From contig NZ_JARXYJ010000001.1 of the NCBI RefSeq assembly GCF_029894425.1, positions 5,332,001 through 5,396,000 of the forward strand: a stretch of 64,000 nucleotides of DNA, read 5' to 3'. The notes beneath the pieces are model-generated. The model was not told the origin of the DNA and made no database searches. It was given only the letters and a program-made list of their open reading frames with translations. Origin of the DNA: Streptomyces sp. SAI-127. GTDB lineage: Bacteria > Actinomycetota > Actinomycetes > Streptomycetales > Streptomycetaceae. The position numbers and the translations under genes were made by a program. Shown here piece by piece: positions 17,274-25,092 of the stretch; the first letter of the stretch is position 1; each line of letters begins with the position of its first letter.

Positions 17274-17930
17274 TCAGTCGAGATTGTCGAACGCGTCCGA
17301 GAAGTCCAGGTCGGGTATCGCGACCGACGGGGCCACGACACGTGTGGCGAAGTCGTCCCGGCGGCGGCCGGCGTCCGGATCGTGAACGTCCGAGTGGACG
17401 ATCACCCAGACCGTGATCTCACCTCGGGCGTCGTCCCTGACGCCCCAGTCGTCGGCCAGCGCGGTGATGATGTTCAGCCCGCGGCCGCCGTGCGCGGTGA
17501 CCGAGGGCGTGGCCGGAGCCGGGCGGGTGGGCCCGCCGCCGTCCGTCACCTCGACCGTGAGTCTGCCGCCCGGGTCCACCCGCCACGCGGCGCGGACGTC
17601 ACCGTCCCCGGCCAGGGCGTCGCCCAGCGGCCGGCCGTGTTTGCAAGCGTTGCTCAACAGTTCGGAAAGAATCAGTACGGCGTCGTCGATGACCGATTCC
17701 GCCACGCCACCCCTGCGCAGTTGCACGCGCATACGGTGTCTCGCTTCCCCCACGCCCGCAGGGCCATGGGGTATGGCCATGCTCGACGACGTGGGCACCT
17801 CCTGTGCCACCACCAACGCCACCCCCGAGACCTCCTTCGCCCCACGCCACGGTGTGGATGCCCCATTGGCCTGTACCGGAAACCGGCCAATCACGTTCCG
17901 CCGACGCATTCGTAACGTTCGAACACGCAC
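17274..17930 (-). CDS. Anti-sigma-type ATP-binding protein
   Basis: 218 residues. The GHKL N box is in LILSELLSNACKHGRP and the glycine box in VTDGGGP ... HGGRGLNII. The N-terminal 50 residues are poorly structured, and the true start may be an internal site near MAIPHGPAGVG. About 40 residues after the ATPase are Asp/Arg-rich. It is a Streptomyces partner-switch ATPase or serine kinase candidate with no adjacent sigma factor. It lies upstream of the SEC-C gene on the same strand, 124 bases away. Confidence 0.8.
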   Translation of the reverse strand: MRVRTLRMRRRNVIGRFPVQANGASTPWRGAKEVSGVALVVAQEVPTSSSMAIPHGPAGVGEARHRMRVQLRRGGVAESVIDDAVLILSELLSNACKHGRPLGDALAGDGDVRAAWRVDPGGRLTVEVTDGGGPTRPAPATPSVTAHGGRGLNIITALADDWGVRDDARGEITVWVIVHSDVHDPDAGRRRDDFATRVVAPSVAIPDLDFSDAFDNLD

Positions 17931-17967
17931 CGAACGCGCCGGGGCACACCCTGTGACGGAGGGGACG

Positions 17968-18795
17968 TCAGCGGCCCAGTCGGTCGAGCACCGCGCGCGG
18001 GCGGTTGGTGATGATGGCGTCGACGCCCAGCTCGACGCAGAGGTCCACGTCCTCGGGCTCGTTCACGGTCCACACGTGCACCTGGTGCCCTGCCCGCTTC
18101 AGGCGCTCGATGTAGCCGGGGTGGTTGCGCACGATGCGGATCGAGGGACCCGCGATCCGCACTCCCGCGGGCAGCCGGCCGTCCCGCAGCCGCGGTGAGA
18201 CGAACTGCAGCAGGTAGACCGTCGGAAGGGTCGGCGAGGCGGCACGCACGCGATGCAGCGACCGGGCCGAGAAGCTCATGACCCTGATCGGCGACTCGGC
18301 GGCCGAGGCGGGGGCGTCCAGGCCGAACCGCTTCAGGAGCACCAGCAGCCGCTCCTCGACCTGGCCGGCCCAGCGCGTCGGGTGCTTGGTCTCGATGGCC
18401 ATCTCCACCCGTCGCCCCGCGTCGGCGACGAGTTCGAGCAGCCGCTCCAGGGTGAGGACGGAGGTGTCCTCCCGGTCCTCGGGCCGGTACACCCAGTCCG
18501 GCTCCTCGTCGCGGGTGCGCCAGAACTCCCGCGTCTTGCGGGAGCCGAAGTCCAGGGTGGCGAGATCGGCGAGCTCAAGGGCCGAGACCGCTCCGCGGCC
18601 GTTGGACGTACGGTTGACCCGTCGGTCGTGGACGCACACGAGATGACCGTCGGCCGTGAGACGTACATCGCATTCGAGGGCGTCCGCACCGTCCTCGATC
18701 GCCTTCCGGTACGCGGCGAGAGTGTGCTCGGGAGCGTCTTCCGAGGCTCCGCGGTGGGCGACGACTTGAGTCAGCTGCTGCCGTGCGTGGGTCAC
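17968..18795 (-). CDS. Glycerophosphodiester phosphodiesterase
   Basis: 275 residues. The GDPD catalytic signatures are VAHRGASEDAPEHT (His13/Arg14 region), ALECDVRLTADG (metal Glu/Asp) and VCVHD. The TIM-barrel end carries the VWTVNEPED and GVDAIITNRP motifs. It hydrolyses glycerophosphodiesters to glycerol-3-phosphate and an alcohol. There is no signal peptide, so it acts in the cytosol. Divergent from htrA with a 257-bp gap. Confidence 0.93.
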   Translation of the reverse strand: MTHARQQLTQVVAHRGASEDAPEHTLAAYRKAIEDGADALECDVRLTADGHLVCVHDRRVNRTSNGRGAVSALELADLATLDFGSRKTREFWRTRDEEPDWVYRPEDREDTSVLTLERLLELVADAGRRVEMAIETKHPTRWAGQVEERLLVLLKRFGLDAPASAAESPIRVMSFSARSLHRVRAASPTLPTVYLLQFVSPRLRDGRLPAGVRIAGPSIRIVRNHPGYIERLKRAGHQVHVWTVNEPEDVDLCVELGVDAIITNRPRAVLDRLGR

Positions 18796-19052
18796 TGCGT
18801 CATGGTGCCACCGCTATGGGGTACGCGTGCGAACGGAGGCATATGGATTGCGCCTCATTTGTCTTACATGGCCTATATAAAGAGCAGCCACGAACCCACA
18901 GGGACCGCTTATGGTGCCCTGACGGCCCGTGGGAAAAGCTGACGGCATACAAAAGGACATGCACAGCTGACGCACGCCGGACACCGAACGGCACTGGCCG
19001 AGCGTGACCGAGTGCGACCGACAACCGACAGCCGTGACCGAGGAGAGAAGCT

Positions 19053-20549
19053 GTGAGCACCGAGAACGAGGGCACCGCGGTACCCCCGGCCCCGTCTGCA
19101 CCCCCCGTGCCGGTGGACGCTCCCGCGGCTTCGACGCCCCAGGCCTCCGAGGCGGGCGCCCCCACCACCCCGATCCCACCGGTGCCGCCGCACGTCTCCG
19201 GCGGCGCGCAGGGGCCGGAACTCGTGCATGCGGGACCGGCGCGGGCGTACGCCTCGGCGGAGGGTGATGCTCAGCAGGGCGCGAGCGGCGCGCCGCAGTA
19301 CCCCGGTCCGGGCCCCGAGGGCGCCTGGCCGCCGCCGCAGGCGCCGGGCACCCCGTTGTACGCCGACGGCGGCGCGGGCGGGGCGGGCGGAGCCTGGGGT
19401 TCGGGTTACCAGCAGCCCGCACCGAAGCCGAAGAACGGCCGTGGTGGTCTCGTCGCCGCGGTCCTGGTGGCGGCGCTCGTCGCCGGTGGCGTGGGCGGCG
19501 GTCTCGGCTACACCCTGGCCAAGGACAACGACAACGGCTCCTCGACGACCCTCTCCGCCTCCGACAGCGGCGGCAGCGTCAAGCGTGACGCCGGCACCGT
19601 CGCGGGCGTGGCGCAGAAGGCCCTGCCCAGCACGGTCACCATCGAGGCGGAGTCCACCAGCGGCGAGGGCGGCACCGGCACCGGATTCGTCTTCGACACC
19701 CAGGGCCACATCGTCACCAACAACCACGTGGTGGCCGACGCGGTCGACGGCGGCAAACTGACCGCCACATTCCCGAACGGCAAGAAGTACGACGCCGAGG
19801 TGGTCGGCCACGCGCAGGGCTACGACGTGGCCGTCATCAAGCTCAAGAACGCGCCGAATGACCTCAAGCCGCTCACCCTGGGCAACTCCGACCAGGTGGC
19901 GGTCGGCGACTCCACGATCGCGATCGGCGCCCCCTTCGGCCTGTCGAACACCGTGACGACGGGCATCATCAGTGCGAAGGACCGCCCGGTGGCGTCGAGC
20001 GACGGCAGCGGCAGCAACGCCTCGTACATGAGCGCGTTGCAGACGGACGCGTCCATCAACCCGGGCAACTCGGGAGGCCCCCTCCTCGACGCGCAGGGCA
20101 ACGTGATCGGCATCAACTCCGCGATCCAGTCCACCAGCGGCGGCGGCCTCGGCGGCACCAGCCAGTCCGGCTCGATCGGCCTCGGCTTCGCCATCCCGAT
20201 CAACCAGGCCAAGTACGTCGCCCAGCAGCTGATCAAGACCGGCAAGCCGGTCTACGCCAAGATCGGCGCGTCCGTCTCCCTGGAGGACTCCACGGGCGGC
20301 GCGAAGATCACCACCGAGGGCGCCGGCGGCTCCGACCCGGTCGAGGCGGGCGGCCCCGCCGCCAAGGCCGGCCTCAAGCCCGGCGACGTCATCACCAAGC
20401 TGGACGACCACGTGATCGACTCCGGCCCCACCCTGATCGGCGAGATCTGGACCCACAAGCCCGGCGACAAGGTCAAGATCACCTACGAGCGCGGCGGCAA
20501 GACCAACACGGTGGATCTCACCCTGGGCGCCCGCACAGGGGACAGCTGA
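19053..20549 (+). CDS. Membrane-anchored HtrA/DegP-type serine protease with PDZ domain
   Basis: 498 residues from a GTG start preceded by GAGGAGAGAAG. A Pro/Ala-rich cytoplasmic leader (1-130) precedes one membrane span (about 133-155), then a trypsin-like domain with triad His in TNNHVVAD, Asp in YDVAVIKL and Ser in NPGNSGGPL. A C-terminal PDZ domain follows (about 400-495, AGLKPGDVITKLDDH). It should degrade or refold damaged proteins outside the membrane. Monocistronic, with tRNA-Ser 62 bases downstream. Confidence 0.94.
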   Translation: MSTENEGTAVPPAPSAPPVPVDAPAASTPQASEAGAPTTPIPPVPPHVSGGAQGPELVHAGPARAYASAEGDAQQGASGAPQYPGPGPEGAWPPPQAPGTPLYADGGAGGAGGAWGSGYQQPAPKPKNGRGGLVAAVLVAALVAGGVGGGLGYTLAKDNDNGSSTTLSASDSGGSVKRDAGTVAGVAQKALPSTVTIEAESTSGEGGTGTGFVFDTQGHIVTNNHVVADAVDGGKLTATFPNGKKYDAEVVGHAQGYDVAVIKLKNAPNDLKPLTLGNSDQVAVGDSTIAIGAPFGLSNTVTTGIISAKDRPVASSDGSGSNASYMSALQTDASINPGNSGGPLLDAQGNVIGINSAIQSTSGGGLGGTSQSGSIGLGFAIPINQAKYVAQQLIKTGKPVYAKIGASVSLEDSTGGAKITTEGAGGSDPVEAGGPAAKAGLKPGDVITKLDDHVIDSGPTLIGEIWTHKPGDKVKITYERGGKTNTVDLTLGARTGDS

Positions 20550-20611
20550 CCGGCACGCGCCCGTCCTGACCCGTTACTCTGGTCCCCGCGCCACGGTCAC
20601 CGGCGGCGCGG

Positions 20612-20696
20612 GGTGGGTTGCCCGAGCGGCCTAAGGGAACGGTCTTGAAAACCGTCGTGGCGCGAGTCACCGTGGGTTCAAATCCCACACCCACCG
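20612..20696 (+). tRNA. tRNA-Ser(TGA)
   Basis: 85-nt cloverleaf: acceptor GGTGGGT/ACCCACC, discriminator G, anticodon loop CTTGAAA with TGA, long variable arm typical of class II tRNA, T loop GGTTCAAATCC. CCA is not encoded. Its 3' half (20647-20697) is duplicated in inverted orientation at 40481-40531, and accessory DNA begins right after it, so it has served as an integration target. Confidence 0.97.
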
Positions 20697-20705
20697 CAGG
20701 TGAAC

Positions 20706-20736
20706 GGCCCCTGACCGGGTAGACCGGTCAGGGGCC
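20706..20736 (+). terminator. Terminator of tRNA-Ser(TGA)
   Basis: Inverted repeat GGCCCCTGACCGG ... CCGGTCAGGGGCC with a short loop, starting 9 bases after the tRNA. A related hairpin follows the duplicated tRNA-Ser 3' end at about 40437-40473 in the opposite orientation. Confidence 0.8.
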
Positions 20737-21131
20737 TTCACCATGCACGGTGCCTGCTGGTGCTTCAATCGCCCTGGAACCACAGATAGCTGCCTGGAGT
20801 GGCGGCGCACTGCTCCAGCAACCTTGTGAGGTCGTCCAAGGCAGCGAAGCATCCCCGTACGGATCCACGGCGGTGAGCCTCCCAGGCACTCCGAGCAACC
20901 GGAGCGAGCCGATTGCATCGGCCAACGCGTCCCCGTGCCCATATGAGCTCTGCAGCAGCGTCGCTCGGGACTTGCGCCAGTTACGCGTTGCCCGTGCTGA
21001 GTGCAGCATCTGATCCGTAGATCTACGCAGAACGGTCGGCCACGGTCATACCGAGCGAAGTTGAGGTCGTGGCGACCACCGCCGAGCGGCGGCGGTTGCT
21101 GTACTTCGCTGCTGTACACAGAATCGCCCGC
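20737..21131. other. 395-bp non-coding stretch after tRNA-Ser, includes integrase-arm-like motif
   Basis: No convincing gene. Codon third positions in the open frames are not GC-biased. The only clear structure is the 24-bp motif at 21094-21117, listed separately. This is the left end of an AT-richer accessory patch. Confidence 0.5.
21094..21117 (-). repeat. 24-bp motif, copy 1 (inverted)
   Basis: Reverse complement is identical over all 24 bases to 39242-39265 and differs by one base from 42850-42873. The motif contains two copies of GTACAGCA. The other two copies sit just inside the ends of a tRNA-Arg-integrated remnant, so this is probably an integrase arm-binding site left by an element at tRNA-Ser. 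Confidence 0.75.
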
Positions 21132-21455
21132 ATGGGATCTATGCAGCCTGAGCTGAGCTGGCCGTATGACGGTGAGGTCTTCCCTCAAGGCCTACTGGCC
21201 ATCATCCAAAGAACCGTCTCGGCAGGGGAGTTCCCGGCCCTGACTGTGATCCATGATGACGAGGATGACTGGCTCGTGAGCGACGGCGTACACGATCCCA
21301 ACGGCGGGGCCTCCTCAATGCTCCACCTCCAGCACGTTGTGGACTCGGACCCATCGCTTGCCGGGCTGGCCACCATGCCGCCTGGATACGTCGCCTGGCG
21401 CTCAACAGCCGGTGATGCCTGGGTCATTGAGGAGTGGACCTACCCCGATGATTAG
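21132..21455 (+). CDS. Small hypothetical protein (DUF2185/Imm33-like)
   Basis: About 107 residues. The start is uncertain between ATGs at 21132 and 21141, and a longer frame upstream runs through the integrase-arm motif and is rejected. The protein is acidic, with HDDEDDWLVSDGVHDPN and a C-terminal VAWRSTAGDAWVIEEW. The pattern resembles DUF2185/immunity-type small proteins, but the match is weak. It lies in the accessory patch after tRNA-Ser, with no recognisable toxin next to it. Confidence 0.55.
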   Translation: MGSMQPELSWPYDGEVFPQGLLAIIQRTVSAGEFPALTVIHDDEDDWLVSDGVHDPNGGASSMLHLQHVVDSDPSLAGLATMPPGYVAWRSTAGDAWVIEEWTYPDD

Positions 21456-21543
21456 CGGGCCCCGGCTCAACAGGCGGGTCATTCACAGGATCAGATCCCT
21501 GCGAGCACCGGGGTCGGGGGTGAGCTTGTGCCAAGATCGCGAG

Positions 21544-21954
21544 ATGCTGCGACTCACCGATTTCATTATCGACTGCCCGGACACGATGAAGCTGGCGGCT
21601 TTCTACTCCCAGGTGACGGGCCGTCCGATCAAGGAAGGTAGCTCCGAGGACTGGGCTGGCATCCAGTTCGGCGAGATCGAGCTGGCATTCATCCGGGTGG
21701 ACGACTACCGCGCTCCGCAGTGGCCCGACAGCGAGCACCCCAAGCAGTTCCACCTCGACTTCGAAGTGGACGAGATCGAGTCCGAGCAGCGCCGCGTCCT
21801 CGACCTCGGCGCGACGCTGAGGCAGGACTTCATCGGCCCCAACGGCTACGGCTGGCAGGTCTACACCGACCCGATAGGCCACCCCTTCTGCCTGTGCCGC
21901 AACAAGGGCGTCATCTGGACCGACCAGGGCCCGATCTGGCCCAAGCGCGACTAA
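21544..21954 (+). CDS. VOC-superfamily (glyoxalase/bleomycin-resistance-like) protein
   Basis: 136 residues. Two beta-alpha-beta-beta-beta modules are apparent: FIIDCPDTMKLAAFYSQVTG at the start and FHLDFEVDEIESEQRRVLDLGA in the middle, ending in VYTDPIGHPFCLCRN. His/Glu positions of the family are present in QFHLDFEV and in the last strand. The substrate is unknown. It carries no strong ribosome site and sits inside the accessory patch. Confidence 0.82.
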   Translation: MLRLTDFIIDCPDTMKLAAFYSQVTGRPIKEGSSEDWAGIQFGEIELAFIRVDDYRAPQWPDSEHPKQFHLDFEVDEIESEQRRVLDLGATLRQDFIGPNGYGWQVYTDPIGHPFCLCRNKGVIWTDQGPIWPKRD

Positions 21955-22066
21955 TCAGCCGCCCACTTCCTCACCCACCACTCTCCCCGGAGCACCCCGC
22001 GCACGCCACTACGTACCTGCGGCCGCGAACGGCGCCCCCGAAGTCCCATCAGACCGGCTACTTCGA

Positions 22067-22234
22067 GCGGCACCGACCCTCGCGAAGCGACTCGGAAAGC
22101 ACGTGGAGACCCTGCCGGACGATGGGGCTGCGCTGCTCTACAACCAGTGGCGCAAGGCGTACTTCGATCCGGCAGTGTCGGCGGCCGGGCTGACCGACGG
22201 GACCCCGCACGATGACCGCAGCTCACCGCCTGGG
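22067..22234 (+). pseudogene. Fragment of a tyrosine-recombinase integrase
   Basis: The plus frame reads LAKRLGKHVETLPDDGAALL, then WRKAYFDPAVSAAGL and DGTPHD, which is the usual run of Streptomyces integrases just before the catalytic TPHDLRH box. Homology stops at TPHDD and the remaining catalytic residues are absent. It therefore cannot be active and is a scrap of a former element near tRNA-Ser(TGA). Confidence 0.6.
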
Positions 22235-22365
22235 CCACTCGAACGCGAGCGCTATCGCACGCGAAGTTCCTCTGATCGCGGACTGATCAGGGGGATAAAC
22301 CAGCTACAGAAAGTGACTTGTTACTTTCTGTTGACCCCAAGCTTCGATCGCTACTGTGCGTTGCC

Positions 22366-22752
22366 ATGGGCAAAGTGGTGCGTTTGTACTGGGGATACAT
22401 GGTGACTGCGGCTCTCATCGTCGGATGGAGCCAGCAGTGGGCGCTGCCGATTATCGCGGCCCTGTCGGTCGCTGTCTCGGCCTACGCGGGCTTCCAAGTG
22501 CCGGTCTGGTGCGGGGCGGTGAACCGTGACAAGAAGACGTACTGCCGCGAGAACGCCTACGGCGTGCTGATGGGGTGCCGCAGGCGGCAGCATCGGTGGC
22601 AGAAGATCAAGTTGATCGTCACACGGAGCAAGGCCGGTGACTTCAGTCGCGCCGTGTTCCCAACGGCTAAGGAGAAGTTCAACGCTTTCCTGGGGCTCGG
22701 CGGGCTCCTGTCGGCCATCGCCGCCGTGGTTGCCACCGTGGCAATGGGCTGA
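22366..22752 (+). CDS. Small membrane protein, unknown function
   Basis: 128 residues from the ATG at 22366. Hydrophobic segments at about 10-25, 28-45 and 105-126 suggest two N-terminal spans and one at the C-terminus, with a basic Cys-containing middle (CRENAYGVLMGCRRRQHRWQ). Codon use (AAA, TTG) is less GC-rich than the neighbours, consistent with transfer. No family recognised. Confidence 0.6.
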   Translation: MGKVVRLYWGYMVTAALIVGWSQQWALPIIAALSVAVSAYAGFQVPVWCGAVNRDKKTYCRENAYGVLMGCRRRQHRWQKIKLIVTRSKAGDFSRAVFPTAKEKFNAFLGLGGLLSAIAAVVATVAMG

Positions 22753-22892
22753 GGCTCCCTTCGAGGAAGCGTGGGCAGAGACGGCTCGTCGCGGGAGGGC
22801 GCGGCAGCGAGCGAGGGGCGCAGGGGGCATGGGGAGAACGGTGCTGGAGGAAGGGTGTCCCTCGGCGAGGGGCACCCTTTCCCCGTTGCGGT

Positions 22893-23333
22893 CTATAGCT
22901 CGTAGTCCCGCGCCAGTTCCTCCCAGGCGATCTCCCGGAGCTCCTCCTGCGCGTCGCACCCCGACGGCACGCGGGCGTGGGGCTGGAACCAGATGATCGT
23001 GAGGTGGGAGCCGTAGAGGATGGGATCGCGGGAGGGTGTCAGCGCCGTGGAGCGGAAGACGCCGACGCAGGCCACCGCCGGCAGCATCTCTACCGGGCCG
23101 AAGGCGCCCGGGTAGTGGTCCGGGTACTCGTGCGGGGGCGGTACCAGGTGCACAGGGGCGGTCGGGTAGTCCTGTTCGGCCGACCGCAGCAGGCCTTTGA
23201 TCCTCAGCTCGTTGACCGGTCTGCACGGGTAGCCGTCCAGCATCCCGCCGTACGTCGACGTCAGGCGCAGCTCCCCGAGGTCGACCCTGCGGCCGGAGGT
23301 CAGGACGAGCCGGGACAGGGTCATGATCGGCAC
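22893..23333 (-). CDS. Hypothetical protein next to Prim-Pol
   Basis: 146 residues from a GTG at 23333 (an ATG at 23324 is also possible). The chain is soluble, with many aromatic and proline residues (YGGMLDGYPCRPVNEL, HLVPPPHEYPDHYPG) and an acidic C-terminus (EELREIAWEELARDYEL). No domain recognised. It is 39 bases downstream of the Prim-Pol gene on the same strand and probably co-transcribed, so a role with that protein is possible. Confidence 0.6.
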   Translation of the reverse strand: MPIMTLSRLVLTSGRRVDLGELRLTSTYGGMLDGYPCRPVNELRIKGLLRSAEQDYPTAPVHLVPPPHEYPDHYPGAFGPVEMLPAVACVGVFRSTALTPSRDPILYGSHLTIIWFQPHARVPSGCDAQEELREIAWEELARDYEL

Positions 23334-23372
23334 TCTGTGGCGCTCCCATGGTGCTGGTGATGCTGTTCCGTT

Positions 23373-24245
23373 CTATGGCCGATGCGCCGTCATCCGCGCC
23401 GCCGACGCGATCGTCGCCCGTGCCTCCCGTTCCGTGAGTCCCGTGTTGAGGGCCGCGTCCACCAGGGGCGCGACCAGCGCGGGGCCGATGCCGTTCTCGT
23501 AGGCGCGGCAGGCGGCCCAGAAGAGGCGGGTGTTGCGCTGGCCCTCGTGGGCGGCGAGGACGAACTGGACCAGCCCCTGGCCCTGGTCGCCGGCCGAGGG
23601 GTGGGTCGCGGGGTGGGTGGGGCGCGGTGGTGGCAGGAGCAGGCGGAGCAGGGCCGGTGGGCAGGCCGCGGGGGCGAGGTGGGCGGTGCCGGGGGCCGTG
23701 CCGTAGACGCCGTGGTCGGTGCGGGAGCCGGGGCCGACGAGGTAGCCGCCGGCGCCCCGGATGTCGATGCCGGGGGCGAGGCGGCCGGCCGAGTTGGGGA
23801 CGGCGGCGTCGGGCGGGCCGGTCAGCCAGAGGTGGCGGCCGCCGCTCGGGGTCAGGACGACGACCGTGTCGGGGATCGTGAAGAGGTGGCGCAGCGCCAG
23901 TTCGCGCAGGGCCGCCGAGGAGTCCGTGCCCGACTTGGTGTCCAGGTCCAGGCCGATCAGATGGTGGGGCGGGAGACCGCACGCGATGCCGTAGCCGGTC
24001 GCCCAGGGGGCCGCCGCGAAGAGTTCGCGGATGCGGACGGGGTCGGTCGAGGCGTCGTAGACCCCGTGGCCGAACGCGCCGCACTCGCCGTGGCAGGGCG
24101 CGGTCAAGGAGCCGTCGTCGCGGTGGGGGGAGCGCAGGGCCGGGAGCTTGGTGCGGGACAGGGGGATGACGGCCAGCCCGCGCTCGGCGGCGGACAGGGC
24201 GTGTGCGAGGGCCAGCGTCGTGGCCTGCCGGTCTGTGGTGGCCAT
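23373..24245 (-). CDS. Bifunctional DNA primase/polymerase (Prim-Pol) domain protein
   Basis: 290 residues. The Prim-Pol active site is visible: IGLDLDTKSG gives the DxD metal motif and PSGGRHLWL the SxGGxH motif. IDIRGAGGYLVGPGS completes the domain, which spans about residues 10-205. The rest is helical and includes a GQRNTRLFWAACRAYE motif seen in integrative-element primases. It lacks a helicase domain. Such proteins are typical of Streptomyces integrative and plasmid elements, fitting its position in the patch after tRNA-Ser(TGA). CGTACGTACG and TTCGAA lie 11-30 bases upstream of its start and may be operator sites. Confidence 0.85.
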   Translation of the reverse strand: MATTDRQATTLALAHALSAAERGLAVIPLSRTKLPALRSPHRDDGSLTAPCHGECGAFGHGVYDASTDPVRIRELFAAAPWATGYGIACGLPPHHLIGLDLDTKSGTDSSAALRELALRHLFTIPDTVVVLTPSGGRHLWLTGPPDAAVPNSAGRLAPGIDIRGAGGYLVGPGSRTDHGVYGTAPGTAHLAPAACPPALLRLLLPPPRPTHPATHPSAGDQGQGLVQFVLAAHEGQRNTRLFWAACRAYENGIGPALVAPLVDAALNTGLTEREARATIASAARMTAHRP

Positions 24246-24592
24246 GTCTCCATGTTCGTACGTACGTTCGAAAAAGGGAAGGGGTGGCGGGTGCGACGCG
24301 CCGAGGTCGAGGGATTGGCTGGAAAAGTGCCGTAACGCTTCCCCTGTTGTCCCGCTTGGCGATTGACCATCCCTATCGTCCAGATCTGTCGCCTGAAGTC
24401 GCGAAAGGGGTTTATCGACTTGTCCTCACGCTTCAGGGGGAATAACCGCTTCCGCTCTGGTTCGCCGGGGATTCGGTGGGCAATTCTGATCTCGCGACGT
24501 CGTGCACAGCACCGGGGTGGTCGGCCAACTGCCCTGGAAACAGCCTCACTTGACGTACTACCGGCAACAGGCCGGGTTCTGGAGGAAACACC
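24246..24592. other. 347-bp intergenic region between Prim-Pol and secreted protein
   Basis: Divergent region holding two promoters. It has the palindromic CGTACGTACG (about 24256-24265) on the Prim-Pol side and AT-richer stretches near 24360-24430. No gene, riboswitch or tRNA fragment was recognised. GGAGGAAACACC just before 24593 is the ribosome site of the next gene. Confidence 0.45.
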
Positions 24593-24907
24593 ATGGCAAG
24601 CATCCGTACCGCCCGCGTCATCGCCGCCGTCTCCGCCCTCCCGCTCGCCGCCGCACTCTTCACCGGCGTCGCGGCGGCGGACAACGGCGGCTTCGCGGAC
24701 AACGGATCGAACGCGGGTGTCGCGAGCATCGTGGGCAGCGGTGTCGGGCGCGACAACAACGGCAACTCGTCCACCACGCAGCAGAACGCCGTCGGCTCCG
24801 GTGCCTCGGCACAGAGCAACACGGCGCAGGTCAAGGGCTCCGCGTTCACGGCGGTAAACCAGGGGAACAACAACACATCCGTCAACTTCAGCCCGCTGTG
24901 GTGGTGA
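24593..24907 (+). CDS. Small secreted Asn/Gly/Ser-rich protein, possibly surface or amyloid-like
   Basis: 104 residues preceded by GGAGGAAACACC. The signal peptide is residues 1-29 (cleavage near VAAA-DNGG). The mature 75 residues are rich in Asn, Gly, Ser and Gln, with spaced motifs NGNSSTTQQNAVGSG, SNTAQV and FTAVNQGNNNTSVNF and no cysteine. The spacing of Gln/Asn resembles curlin-type repeats loosely; it is not a chaplin or rodlin by sequence. Function unknown. It lies at the right edge of the accessory patch. Confidence 0.72.
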   Translation: MASIRTARVIAAVSALPLAAALFTGVAAADNGGFADNGSNAGVASIVGSGVGRDNNGNSSTTQQNAVGSGASAQSNTAQVKGSAFTAVNQGNNNTSVNFSPLWW

Positions 24908-25092
24908 TGCGCGAGGGCTGACCGGCCCTCGGCGGGGTGGGATTCATGGGGGGCTTCATGGGGTGGGACACGTCCGCGCGGCGGTGCTTCGGCGCCGCCG
25001 CGCAGGCGTGTTCGCGTGCGCGGCGACGGCCTTGACACCGCGCTGCATCTGACGGACAGTCAGGAAATCTTGCGGACAAGGAGGTTGCCGTC

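Noticed and set aside
20667..21188. Minus-strand frame overlapping tRNA-Ser
   Set aside because: Runs into the tRNA gene and has no domain; a usual artefact at tRNA 3' ends.
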